16,218 nucleotides of DNA from positions 1 to 16,218 of the forward strand of contig DATIHR010000017.1 in assembly GCA_035480575.1 (NCBI GenBank), read 5' to 3'. A program made the position numbers and the translations under genes. The notes under the pieces are model-generated. The model did no database searches and had not been told where the DNA came from. It saw only the letters and a program-made list of their open reading frames with translations. The DNA is from PMNU01 sp035480575 (GTDB lineage: Bacteria; Patescibacteriota; Saccharimonadia; Saccharimonadales; UBA4665). Within the stretch, counting starts at the first letter, position 1. Each line of letters starts with the position of its first letter. Below are positions 6,470-14,135 of the stretch, in pieces.

Positions 6470-7159
6470 ATGACAGAGCACATACCAGAAACAGCTATCC
6501 AACCCTACCTAAGCCCGCAGTATTGGGACGGCCATCTTTTTGGTGATGGTGACAACTCGCCTTCTGTGCCGCTCACAGACCACAGCACAAAAAATGAAGT
6601 CAAAGCCAGTCTCGAACTTATGAAATACGTAGCGAGGGGGGCGGGGAAGCTAGCGCTCAGACAATTTATAGATGGCGAAACGTTCGATGCCAACGACTAC
6701 CAGCCCGGGACTATTATTCGCACAACCCAAGAAAGTTTAACATCGGATGGCCCGAACGATCCCGCGTATCGACCCATGACAAATTTTAACAGTCCGGATA
6801 CGCCCCACCGGCCACGTATTGCAACCGAGGAACAAGTAGTCGAAGGACACGGCTACACCTACGAGGTAAAACAGTGGGTTAACGTAGTTGTCGCGGCTAA
6901 ACGCAGTGGCAATGGCGTACTTCTAGTACCCGCTAATGTAATCGACACCGAACCTGCACTCGAGAAGATAGTGAAGTCACTACATTGCGGGAGCAAACAG
7001 TTTACTGTTGGCACCACGTACCATTTTGCCGGTAACAACGAAACATTAACCCGAGTAAGCAACCTTGTTGTGTGTATCAGTGGCGGAAGTCGCCGAAGGA
7101 AACGCAATTTTTTGGCATGGGTACCGGGCCTAAAAGCAGCTGACAACCCGACAGTTTAG
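6470..7159 (+). CDS. Hypothetical soluble protein
   Basis: I do not recognise this protein. From ATG 6470 it has 229 residues, no signal peptide and no membrane helix. The frame is open further upstream, but that part runs through the tRNA gene and cannot be coding. The middle (about 85-125) is rich in Pro, Asn, Asp and Thr and looks flexible (SPDTPHRPRIATEEQ). The C-terminal half (130-220) has alternating hydrophobic strands (YEVKQWVNVVVAAKR, VLLVPANVI, SNLVVCISGG) that suggest a beta-rich or alpha/beta domain, followed by a basic cluster SRRRKR (207-212) that might bind nucleic acid. It seems to form its own transcription unit between tRNA-Thr(GGU) and the bL33 promoter. It has no visible Shine-Dalgarno sequence, in line with a leaderless mRNA. 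Confidence 0.72.
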   Translation: MTEHIPETAIQPYLSPQYWDGHLFGDGDNSPSVPLTDHSTKNEVKASLELMKYVARGAGKLALRQFIDGETFDANDYQPGTIIRTTQESLTSDGPNDPAYRPMTNFNSPDTPHRPRIATEEQVVEGHGYTYEVKQWVNVVVAAKRSGNGVLLVPANVIDTEPALEKIVKSLHCGSKQFTVGTTYHFAGNNETLTRVSNLVVCISGGSRRRKRNFLAWVPGLKAADNPTV

Positions 7160-7180
7160 CAGGGCGTCGCATTTATACCG

Positions 7181-7209
7181 TTTACAAAGACAGGTCTATC
7201 TGTTAAAAT
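7181..7209 (+). promoter_or_regulatory. Promoter of the bL33 gene
   Basis: TTTACA (7181-7186, 5/6), a 17-base spacer and TAAAAT (7204-7209) with an extended -10 TG at 7201-7202. The core CTATCTGTTAAAATT matches the tRNA-Thr(UGU) promoter exactly. A TATAAT at 7214-7219 could be a second start. The leader ends in the Shine-Dalgarno site AAAAGG (7227-7232), 11 bases before the ATG. Confidence 0.72.
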
Positions 7210-7243
7210 TGTTTATAATTGATCATAAAAGGTAAGTATTGTC

Positions 7244-7447
7244 ATGGCTAAAAAAGGCGAAAAGCGTAAATTGATTGGTTTAGTTAGCGAAGAATCTGGC
7301 GAGCGTATTTATTACACGACCAAAAACACCATGAACACGCCCGACAAGCTTAGCTTACGTAAGTACAGCCCCAAACTGCGCAAGCACGTTATCTTTACCG
7401 AAACCAAGAAAAACCTCGGCCGCAACGAAGTCAAACCTAAGAAGTAA
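7244..7447 (+). CDS. rpmG: 50S ribosomal protein bL33, zinc-free form
   Basis: A small basic protein of the large ribosomal subunit, bound near the E site. The 67 residues show the family pattern: an N-terminal strand (RKLIGLVSEES), the conserved YYTTKNTMNTPDKLSLRKYSP region (23-43), then KHVIFTETK (48-56). There are no cysteines, so this is the form without the two CxxC zinc knuckles. The C-terminal tail (NLGRNEVKPKK) extends about ten residues past the usual end. It has a good promoter and a real Shine-Dalgarno site. Its TAA stop touches the stop of the convergent GH15 gene with no base between them, so no terminator can lie between the two genes. Confidence 0.93.
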   Translation: MAKKGEKRKLIGLVSEESGERIYYTTKNTMNTPDKLSLRKYSPKLRKHVIFTETKKNLGRNEVKPKK

Positions 7448-9382
7448 TTACTTTATATTCGATACGTCCAGGACAGTGTTTACGAATTCGGCGTGGCTCC
7501 ATACGAGTGGCGCGACGCTGATTGCATAGCCTGTTTCCGGGTCGAACTGTTCGCTTAAAATGCCGCTGTGTAATTTGCGGTCCATAGCCCACTTAACAAG
7601 GCCAACGGCTTCGGTATGGTTACCGGTAGCATGGAAATACTGCGCAAGCCATAGCGTACACACAATCCACGGATTGCCCTTATATTGTGGCTTAGACAAA
7701 AAATAGCCATCGCCCGTGTATCGTATAACACCACCAATGGGCGAACTGTTATAGAGCTGTTGCCTGACATGTTCTGCAGTGCTTTTTAGGCGTTCGTCGT
7801 CCAGGGGTAGTTCGGCAAACATGTAGGGACCATACAGGCTGGATATGTCGAGTACGTCGTCGTATTCTAGCGTGCCATCGGGCTGTAGTAGTAAACCCTT
7901 CCTAAAATAGCCATCGGGGTGGTACAGCTTTTGCATGTTTGCGCGCATGCCATCGATTGCTTGCTGCCAATGCCCGATGTACTTGGTTTGGTTCACGACC
8001 TTAGCAAGTTCAATGGCTGTCTCCAGGGCAGCTATAACGACCGTCAGGGTGTAGGTAGAGCACAAAAACTTTTGCTCCCATAGCTCGTAGCTGGCGTGCG
8101 GTAGGCCTGTGGCTTCATCGACAAAACTAGCCATAAACAAGGCGCACGGCGCAATAAAGGTATCGTAAAAATTCTCAACAAAGGCAAGGTCGCGTGTGGC
8201 CCGATAATATTCACCCATCATAAATATAACGGTCGCCGTTTCGTCTTCCTGGATTGCCAGTTCGCGGCTACGGCCATGTAGTAATGGGTGCCAGGTACTG
8301 CCGATAGCGCGGTCTGGCTGGTATTTATGCATAAGATAGCCGTCGCGGTGCATGGTAGCGCGTGCAAATTCAAAGAAGTTACGTGCTTCGTCGTACAAGC
8401 CTAATCGTATGAGCGGCCATATGGCATAGCCAGCATCCCGCGGCCAGCAATAGCAGTAGTAGTCGCGCCCAAAGTTAAAAATGCTTGAATCGCCACTTGC
8501 GAGTATAGAACCGCGGTCGTCGCAATGTGCCTTAATAACGAGTAAGCTTTTTTGTACTTCGGCGCGGTATTCGTCGGGGATTTGGTCTAATTTAGACTTG
8601 GCCGGGGTAAGCCAGTGCCTAAAGTGCTCGCGCGTGGCCTGCAGGCGGTCCTCTATAGAATAATACTTTAGGTGCGTATGGATCACCTGGGCGTCGGTTT
8701 GGCTGTCGGCGGCAGCTACCCAATAATCTACCGTAAATGTTGACCGGCCTTCGGCCTGCTGCTGAAACCGTATAACACTGTCGACACCACCATGCTCAAC
8801 GGCATTGCCGCTAAGTTCGCCGTCTTCAGCATCTTTAAATGTACCAGCCTTGCCCTCGATGTTGTAGTTGCCGACCGCAAATTGGTCAAAATCGCCATCG
8901 CCATCAAACCGGCCAGCCGTCAGTAAGCAACAGCGGCCTTTATAGTCCAATATGTAGTAATCGTCTGGCACAAACAGCGCTGTATCGGCACGGCCTGCCC
9001 GCGATATTTGGAATACCTGGTGCATAAATAAGCGAACGTCGCGCTTATTGTCCGACTCGTTAGTAACGCGCATTCGCCGCACGAACGCGTTGTATTCGGG
9101 GTCTACAAAATCACTGCACTGTAGTGTTATGCCTAAGGTATAGGAATGCATGCGGATATCGCTTACTAGTGCATCGGGCTCCATATCTACCTCTATTTGC
9201 CAGGTACCGTCGTCTATCCACGAAAACGCGCCGTCTACCCAAATGCCTATTTTGTGCTGCGAATTGCGGGCATTCGTAAGGTTATCCAGCCCGACGTACG
9301 GGTAGTAAAAATCATGCACCAGGCCGTTTTCATCGAGGCCAACAAATAACTGCCCGTTACTTAATACAACCGGTCGACCCAT
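7448..9382 (-). CDS. Glycoside hydrolase family 15 glucoamylase-like enzyme
   Basis: Predicted inverting exo-glucosidase releasing beta-D-glucose from the non-reducing ends of alpha-glucans. The 644-residue protein has the two-part layout of prokaryotic GH15: an N-terminal beta-sandwich (about 1-260) and an (alpha/alpha)6 barrel (about 275-640). Barrel motifs are YCWPRDAGYAIWPLIRLG (311-328), AIQEDETA (376-383), SYELWEQKF (431-439) with the likely catalytic acid Glu436, and ILSEQFDPETGY (608-619) with the likely catalytic base Glu611, then APLVWSHAEF (624-633). No signal peptide precedes MGRPVVLSNGQLFVGLDE, so it should act in the cytoplasm. It is the last gene of the three-gene polyglucan operon, starting 2 bases after the GH57 stop. 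Trehalase or dextran glucosidase activity, both known in GH15, cannot be excluded. Confidence 0.92.
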   Translation of the reverse strand: MGRPVVLSNGQLFVGLDENGLVHDFYYPYVGLDNLTNARNSQHKIGIWVDGAFSWIDDGTWQIEVDMEPDALVSDIRMHSYTLGITLQCSDFVDPEYNAFVRRMRVTNESDNKRDVRLFMHQVFQISRAGRADTALFVPDDYYILDYKGRCCLLTAGRFDGDGDFDQFAVGNYNIEGKAGTFKDAEDGELSGNAVEHGGVDSVIRFQQQAEGRSTFTVDYWVAAADSQTDAQVIHTHLKYYSIEDRLQATREHFRHWLTPAKSKLDQIPDEYRAEVQKSLLVIKAHCDDRGSILASGDSSIFNFGRDYYCYCWPRDAGYAIWPLIRLGLYDEARNFFEFARATMHRDGYLMHKYQPDRAIGSTWHPLLHGRSRELAIQEDETATVIFMMGEYYRATRDLAFVENFYDTFIAPCALFMASFVDEATGLPHASYELWEQKFLCSTYTLTVVIAALETAIELAKVVNQTKYIGHWQQAIDGMRANMQKLYHPDGYFRKGLLLQPDGTLEYDDVLDISSLYGPYMFAELPLDDERLKSTAEHVRQQLYNSSPIGGVIRYTGDGYFLSKPQYKGNPWIVCTLWLAQYFHATGNHTEAVGLVKWAMDRKLHSGILSEQFDPETGYAISVAPLVWSHAEFVNTVLDVSNIK

Positions 9383-9384
9383 AC

Positions 9385-10596
9385 TTAGACCTCAGCCCCC
9401 TTCTCGGCGAGACGGAACTGGAGGTCGTGGTAGGCGTTCATGAATGCAATAAACGCGTCGTAGGGGTTCTGGTACGGACTGAAATAGGCGTGAATATCGC
9501 CGTCGTTAAACCATTTGGTGCACATGTAGTAAAAATGGTCGCTAGCTTGCAGCTTGCGCCAGTCTTCTATAAGGCTTAAGTCGTGAGTGGCTTTAATGCG
9601 GTCTTCTAGGTCGTACAACGCCGTGATGCTCGAGGCCTGCATGCCGTTACCCAGCCACGCCGAAAGGTCACGCTCGCTGTCTGCCCACGTAACCGTGTAG
9701 GGAACATCAACCTGGTCTTGCGGCTTAAAGGCGCCGATTGCCTCGGACACCGTCATAAATGTATTACCGCGGTGCTTAAGCCATTCGTTCGGCAGGTGCT
9801 CCAGGAACCCAAAAATACCAGACTCGTCCCACTGGTGCTCGCCAAATGTCTCGTAGTCCATGAACAAGTTAAAGTTAGTAGCGTCGCCACTTTCGTTAAG
9901 CCAATTCGTAAACTTGTCGGCCGTCAGCGGCCAGCCAGCCCAATTGCGGTCGCCAAACCGGAACGCAATGTCGTCGCTTAGGCGATAGTTCTTCATAAGC
10001 AAGCGAATGTGTTCGGTATAGGCGGGCCGGTACACAAAGTTCGGGCTGCGCCAGCCAAGGACTTTGTCCCAACCCTCGGCTAAAATGCCCTTGTAACCAG
10101 CTTTATCGGCCCAGTAGGCGACGTCGTTGTTGTACGCCAGCTCGGTATTACGGAGCACTTTTGGTTTTTGGCCGAATAATTCTTTGACCTTCTTGGCGTG
10201 CATGGCAACCTGGGCCTCAAACTCATCACGCGAGTAAAAGAAGGCCAGGCTGTGGTGATATGTTTCGCCTACAATTTCGACACGCCCAGTAGCGACTAAA
10301 TCTTTGAATGATTGCAGCGCCTGGGGCGACCAAGCCTCTAGTTGCTCTAGGACGGTGCCGGTAATAGATAGACTTAATTTGAATTCCGGGTGGTGTTGCA
10401 GGAGTTTTATAAGCCGATGATTGGTGGGAATGTACGATTTCTCGGCTACCTTGTGCAAAGTGCGTTCGTTGCTGGTGTCGTGCTCGTACGGAGCGTCGAA
10501 GTACTGGTGGTTTACACCGGCGTCGAATATGGTGTAATGCCGTACACGGTACGGTTGGTGCACATGCAAATAGAGTACAATCGCCTTTTTGCTCAT
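9385..10596 (-). CDS. Glycoside hydrolase family 57 alpha-glucan enzyme
   Basis: A 403-residue retaining GH57 enzyme, probably an alpha-amylase that cuts internal alpha-1,4 bonds, though 4-alpha-glucanotransferase activity is possible. All five family regions are visible: HVHQP (11-15), GRVEIVGETYHHSLAFFYS (104-122, regions 2 and neighbours), RNTELAYNN (149-157) with nucleophile Glu152, FMDYETFGEH (245-254) with acid/base Asp247, and WADSERDLSAWLGNGMQ (304-320). It lacks the extra C-terminal domain of GH57 branching enzymes and of larger glucanotransferases, and has no signal peptide. Its ATG overlaps the TGA of the glycosyltransferase gene (ATGA), and the GH15 gene follows after 2 bases. The length and the compact single domain resemble the archaeal-type alpha-amylases. 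Confidence 0.92.
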   Translation of the reverse strand: MSKKAIVLYLHVHQPYRVRHYTIFDAGVNHQYFDAPYEHDTSNERTLHKVAEKSYIPTNHRLIKLLQHHPEFKLSLSITGTVLEQLEAWSPQALQSFKDLVATGRVEIVGETYHHSLAFFYSRDEFEAQVAMHAKKVKELFGQKPKVLRNTELAYNNDVAYWADKAGYKGILAEGWDKVLGWRSPNFVYRPAYTEHIRLLMKNYRLSDDIAFRFGDRNWAGWPLTADKFTNWLNESGDATNFNLFMDYETFGEHQWDESGIFGFLEHLPNEWLKHRGNTFMTVSEAIGAFKPQDQVDVPYTVTWADSERDLSAWLGNGMQASSITALYDLEDRIKATHDLSLIEDWRKLQASDHFYYMCTKWFNDGDIHAYFSPYQNPYDAFIAFMNAYHDLQFRLAEKGAEV

Positions 10597-11798
10597 GCCG
10601 GTACCCTCGCAGTGTGCTGATTATATATATGCAGTAACTTATCGGCGGCGTCGTTCCAGCTCAAACGAGTAAACTCGCTGCGGGCATTGTCGTATAGGGT
10701 ATCGCGCAGGCTATCGTTTTGGACGACGGCCGTAATTTGGTTGGCCATTTCGTTAATATCCCAAAAATCTACCTTTAGGCTGTTACGCAGTACTTCGGCT
10801 ACACCTGACTGTTTTGTTATAAGTGACGGCGTGCCGTACCCAACTGCCTCGAGAGCGGTGAGGCCGAATGGTTCGGATATAGACGGCATAACGAACAAAT
10901 CGGCGGCCGCATATGCGTCCCGCCACTGTTTACCCCGCAAGAACCCGGTAAAGATAACGTTTTTGGCAATGCCGAGGTCTGCCGCAAGCTGCAGCAACTC
11001 GAAATACTGTTCGCCGCTACCTACAATAAGAAACAAAGTCTTAGGTGCACGCGCCACAACCTCTTTGGCGGCATGTAACAAGTTCGGCAAGCCCTTTTGT
11101 ACGGTTAGGCGACTCACTGCAACCACCACGCGGTAGCCACGAGCGCGCATTGCGCTAAGGTACCTATAACTATTATCACCGTCAAGCGGGGTGAATTCGT
11201 CTTGGTCGATACTGTTGTGCACTACCTCTATTTTATCGGCCGGTATGTCGTAATCTTCGACAATCATGTCTTTAGTATGCTGACTGACTGCGACAATGCG
11301 GTCGGCTATCATAAATGACATGCCTTCTATTTCGTGACACAAGGGGTTGCCTTTTTTACCACCGGCACGGTCGCGCTCAATCGAGTGTACATGCAGTACA
11401 ATTGGGCAGTTAAGGTTTTGCTTTGCACGCAGTGCAGCGCGGAACGTCAGCCAGTCGTGGGCGTGCACAATGTCGAACTGGCGGCTAAAGGTTAGCTGGG
11501 CAACCGCTTGCTCGTACATGTGAACCTGGGAGTAAATATCTTTTACCTCGGTGCGTCCGTCGGAATATACATATTTATAGCTGTCGTATGCGATGCCGCT
11601 TTTTATGATTTCGGTTACGCCCTGAGGATGCGCTGCCGTAATCGTCATAAACTGAATACCATGGTCTGCCTTGTATGGCAGGACAAATTCGATGTCGGCG
11701 CCTTTTTTTGCGAGAGACTTACACAGCTGGTAGCATGCTACACCAAGGCCGCCGCTGTTGTGGGGAGGTAGCTCCCACCCAAGCATCAAGATCCGCAT
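10593..11798 (-). CDS. Glycogen synthase-like GT-B glycosyltransferase (GT4/GT5 type)
   Basis: First gene of the polyglucan operon, probably elongating an alpha-1,4-glucan from a nucleotide-glucose donor. The 401-residue protein has a GT-B fold. The N-terminal ILMLGWELPPHNSGGLGVAC (3-22) holds the glycine-rich acceptor/donor loop typical of glycogen synthases, followed by FDIVHAHDW (108-116), VAVSRLTVQKG (226-236, donor phosphate binding, with the usual R/K pair) and SEPFGLTALEAVGYGTP (308-324) carrying the EX7E pair Glu309/Glu317. It is somewhat shorter than classical GlgA (about 480 residues), closer to GT4 enzymes. No glgC or glgB lies in the window. The start is fixed by an in-frame TAA upstream and by homology to family N-termini; only a weak AGAGGG, 2 bases from the ATG, could serve as a ribosome site. 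Confidence 0.87.
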   Translation of the reverse strand: MRILMLGWELPPHNSGGLGVACYQLCKSLAKKGADIEFVLPYKADHGIQFMTITAAHPQGVTEIIKSGIAYDSYKYVYSDGRTEVKDIYSQVHMYEQAVAQLTFSRQFDIVHAHDWLTFRAALRAKQNLNCPIVLHVHSIERDRAGGKKGNPLCHEIEGMSFMIADRIVAVSQHTKDMIVEDYDIPADKIEVVHNSIDQDEFTPLDGDNSYRYLSAMRARGYRVVVAVSRLTVQKGLPNLLHAAKEVVARAPKTLFLIVGSGEQYFELLQLAADLGIAKNVIFTGFLRGKQWRDAYAAADLFVMPSISEPFGLTALEAVGYGTPSLITKQSGVAEVLRNSLKVDFWDINEMANQITAVVQNDSLRDTLYDNARSEFTRLSWNDAADKLLHIYNQHTARVPA

Positions 11799-11835
11799 AT
11801 CCCTCTGGTCTTCTTGTTATAGTAATTTCCTCCTC

Positions 11836-11865
11836 ATTATATGCCACTGTTCACCCCAAGCACAA
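11836..11865 (-). promoter_or_regulatory. Promoter of the polyglucan operon
   Basis: On the minus strand: TTGTGC (11865-11860), an 18-base spacer and a perfect TATAAT (11841-11836). The predicted leader is about 30 bases. A GAGGAGG (11835-11829) follows the -10 directly but sits too far from the ATG to act as its ribosome site. Confidence 0.55.
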
Positions 11866-11942
11866 CCGCTTTTTTATGCAATATTCTAAGGTAACTTTTG
11901 GCAAAAGAACTTGATTGTACCCGGGCACAAATAAAATTATTG

Positions 11943-11948
11943 TAAAAT
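11943..11948 (+). promoter_or_regulatory. -10 element of the 11955 gene, leaderless geometry
   Basis: TAAAAT preceded directly by TTG. It ends six bases before the ATG at 11955. No acceptable -35 at 16-18 bases was found. Confidence 0.45.
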
Positions 11949-11954
11949 GCTTGC

Positions 11955-12641
11955 ATGAAGCATCTTGATTGCCTTGTCGAAAGTGTTGATGGTAAGTATT
12001 TCCACTTAGCGTCCCGCACCGACGGACGTGACGGGATGGCTGCGGTTCTTACTATGGACCGCCTACCAGGACTACTCGAGGAGACAGGCCTAGACAATAG
12101 CTTCGTTGCGCAGTACGCGTCGCAGCTGGCAATGCATGGGGCTGTTGACCGCAATTTGTTGATCTTGGAGGGGCCGACAATCATGCAGGAAGTACGAGAT
12201 TTATACAAACGAACAGAAAAAACAAACAACGAAACGACAGGTTTTCGAGATGTATGGGCTGTGCCTGAGGATAAGGCAATATGGTGGATGCTGAGCGGCA
12301 ACTCGCATATACAAGTCCTGGATCGAAATGGCTACCTGGAGCCCGGGCCCTACCCATACTATATTAAGGAGCCAGATACGATTGGGGCATCTTTTGTCCG
12401 CCCGTCGCCAATTGCATACCCATCCAGGGAAGTACTAGAGATAGTGAGAGCGAATTGTGAGTTGAGAGATAACCCAGAAGTTACGCATTACACCACGCAA
12501 AAACCCCTACTGCGAGATAACCAGAACCTGCCGGTGCATGTCGGCGACGAATATCATATAACCGTGGGAACAATTAGCAGGTTAGGCTCATTTAAACCGT
12601 ACGTAACACTGCTAGAGCCGCTTAAACACGACAAAGTTTAA
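11955..12641 (+). CDS. Hypothetical soluble protein
   Basis: I do not recognise this 228-residue protein. There is no signal peptide or membrane helix. Visible features are an N-terminal beta-like segment LDCLVESVDGKYFHLAS (4-20), a DGRDGMAAVLTMDRLPGL stretch (23-40), a possible helical core (43-60), an aromatic segment KAIWWMLSGN (107-116) followed by a Tyr/Pro-rich YLEPGPYPYYIKEP (127-140), and a C-terminal strand-rich part VHVGDEYHITVGTIS (194-208). It lies alone between the divergent polyglucan operon and the convergent pilus operon. Its TAA stop overlaps the stop of the convergent small membrane protein gene. The base composition fits its neighbours, so recent transfer is not suggested. 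It appears to be transcribed from a leaderless promoter. Confidence 0.72.
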   Translation: MKHLDCLVESVDGKYFHLASRTDGRDGMAAVLTMDRLPGLLEETGLDNSFVAQYASQLAMHGAVDRNLLILEGPTIMQEVRDLYKRTEKTNNETTGFRDVWAVPEDKAIWWMLSGNSHIQVLDRNGYLEPGPYPYYIKEPDTIGASFVRPSPIAYPSREVLEIVRANCELRDNPEVTHYTTQKPLLRDNQNLPVHVGDEYHITVGTISRLGSFKPYVTLLEPLKHDKV

Positions 12642-12946
12642 GGTTCCTGGAAGGGGTTCGTGCGATTTTGTTCGAACAGCGTTTGGACGTTTACACTGTT
12701 GTCTTTAAGGCTTTCTAGCTGTTTTGCCGCAGCAGCATCAATGCGTGGCACCATAACCGCACTCGCCTTAGCCGTAGCTTGGCTTGGGTCGGCTTGCACG
12801 TTACTTAAGGTATTGATACGTAAGATAACAAACGCATACACGCTCGCAAACAGTAAAAAGAAGAACACACCGCCGTAACGCTTAAACACTGCGCCAATTT
12901 TAGCGCCGACAACCGACAGGGAACCGAGATTTAAATTACTACTCAT
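12638..12946 (-). CDS. Small membrane protein at the end of the type IV pilus operon (PilP position)
   Basis: A 102-residue protein with a cytoplasmic N-terminus (about 1-24), one membrane helix GVFFFLLFASVYAFVILRI (26-44) and an outside tail ending in NRTNPFQEP. It overlaps pilO by ATGA and therefore belongs to the pilM-N-O operon. In Proteobacteria the next gene would be the lipoprotein pilP, which links PilNO to the secretin. This protein has no lipobox and no HR-domain length, so it is at most an analogue by position. The NPF near its end recalls the ends of some pilus-assembly proteins, but this is weak. It may stabilise PilN/PilO in a cell with no outer membrane. The stop overlaps that of the convergent 11955 gene. 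Confidence 0.78.
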   Translation of the reverse strand: MSSNLNLGSLSVVGAKIGAVFKRYGGVFFFLLFASVYAFVILRINTLSNVQADPSQATAKASAVMVPRIDAAAAKQLESLKDNSVNVQTLFEQNRTNPFQEP

Positions 12947-13548
12947 GGCTTTATATACTCGTTTAAAAGTAGGCTAAACGTTAATTTGCTTGGGTCGGTA
13001 CCATTCGGCTGCAATGTAATGCCGTTTACCAGTGCAGTCCGGCGGTTGTGCTCCAGCGCGTCCAAAAAGGCAATAAACTTGGCGTACGAAGCAGGGGAGG
13101 ATGCGTCGGAGTCGACCGTAACGTTTAGGCTATATACGCCAGAAATACCCTTAACCACCGCCAGCTGCGACAAGGCAGGATTACCGACGACTTTAGTACC
13201 TGGCTTTGTGGCCCCCAGTGTCGAGCTGGGGAACGAAATCGTACCTAGCTTTATGCCGTACTGGTCGGCAATGTTTACTATTTCGCGCACTGTTTGCGCT
13301 TGGTCTTTGTCTTGCGGCACAATGCTCTTGGCGATAGCAGCGAGGTCGCGATATTTTTCTATGTCTGCTTTTGCCTTGGTAATGCTGCGTTGTTCTTCGT
13401 CGACCGTTAGGTTCTTAACCTGGGCGTCAACAATACGCTTAGATTGCGCGACTAAGAAGTTATTAGCCATGTACACAGCGCCACACAAAACTACAAGCGA
13501 TAGTACAAGGAGCCCGATGAGTGCATAGTGGAGTCGTTTTGCGTTCAT
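12943..13548 (-). CDS. pilO: Type IV pilus assembly protein PilO
   Basis: Inner-membrane component of the pilus alignment platform, pairing with PilN. The 201-residue protein has a short cytoplasmic start (MNAKRLH), one membrane helix (about 8-32, LIGLLVLSLVVLCGAVYMA), a coiled-coil segment (about 36-72, ending near IEKYRDLAAIAK) and a C-terminal ferredoxin-like domain (about 85-200). In that domain ISGVYSLNVTVDSDA and SYAKFIAFLDALEHNRR match the pattern of PilO proteins. Length is close to the family norm. It starts 2 bases after the pilN stop and overlaps the next gene by four bases. Sequence alone is weak for this family; the position after pilM and pilN makes the call. Confidence 0.87.
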   Translation of the reverse strand: MNAKRLHYALIGLLVLSLVVLCGAVYMANNFLVAQSKRIVDAQVKNLTVDEEQRSITKAKADIEKYRDLAAIAKSIVPQDKDQAQTVREIVNIADQYGIKLGTISFPSSTLGATKPGTKVVGNPALSQLAVVKGISGVYSLNVTVDSDASSPASYAKFIAFLDALEHNRRTALVNGITLQPNGTDPSKLTFSLLLNEYIKP

Positions 13549-13550
13549 AG

Positions 13551-14135
13551 TTACGACCCCTTGCTGTTAATAAATAAGAACGGGTTATTTTTGGCAAATT
13601 GCGCCCGTATAGTGACCGAGCAAGGGTATTTGTTGGTAGATGTCGTGCAGTTGATATTTACGATATCTGCTTTTTCGAATATCTTGTTAGCCGGATCGGT
13701 CAGGTTTACTTGCAGCTGCGTGGCGGCCTTGTAGTCGGCAGTACTGGCGGTTATGTCCACCGCACCGGACAACTCGCTAATATTAAGACCGCTCAAGCTG
13801 GCATTACTGGGCACGGTAATTGCCAGCTGGTTTAGGAGTTTCGAAAACAACACTTCTTTGGACAATACCTGTACAGAAAGCTTAAGGCTGTCGCTTACAT
13901 CTTTGGCCTGCTTTTGTACCGACGCTTGCTCTTTCTTGTCTAATTTAGCTTCGGCTTCGGCAGCCTGCAATGTGTAGGTATCGGCTTGGCGCTGCAAATA
14001 TACCCACCCAACACCGCTAAGCACTACCAAGCCCATAATGCCGAAACACATTAGCATAATCCAGCGCAACAGCCCAGCGTTTAACCGCGCATAGTGGTAG
14101 TCTTGCTTGTAGCTGGGAGGCAGAAGGTTAATCAT
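13551..14135 (-). CDS. pilN: Type IV pilus assembly protein PilN
   Basis: Inner-membrane partner of PilO. Its cytoplasmic N-terminus binds PilM. The protein begins MINLLPPSYK, the conserved INLLP motif that docks into PilM. One membrane helix follows (about 23-47, including FGIMGLVVLSGVGWVYLQ), then a coiled coil rich in Ala, Glu, Lys and Gln (about 50-90) and a C-terminal ferredoxin-like domain. Two cysteines in the external domain (NINCTTS and KYPCSVT) could form a disulphide, which is unusual for PilN. At 194 residues it has normal length. The start overlaps the pilM stop by ATGA and pilO follows after 2 bases, so expression is tightly coupled. Confidence 0.92.
   Translation of the reverse strand: MINLLPPSYKQDYHYARLNAGLLRWIMLMCFGIMGLVVLSGVGWVYLQRQADTYTLQAAEAEAKLDKKEQASVQKQAKDVSDSLKLSVQVLSKEVLFSKLLNQLAITVPSNASLSGLNISELSGAVDITASTADYKAATQLQVNLTDPANKIFEKADIVNINCTTSTNKYPCSVTIRAQFAKNNPFLFINSKGS

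Noticed and set aside
11837..12301. 154-codon minus-strand ORF upstream of the glycosyltransferase
   Set aside because: It lies antisense to the 11955 gene, runs through the predicted polyglucan promoter and lacks start signals.
12986..13528. 180-codon plus-strand ORF opposite pilO
   Set aside because: It is the antisense shadow of pilO, low-complexity in Ser, Thr, Ala and Leu, with no start signals.
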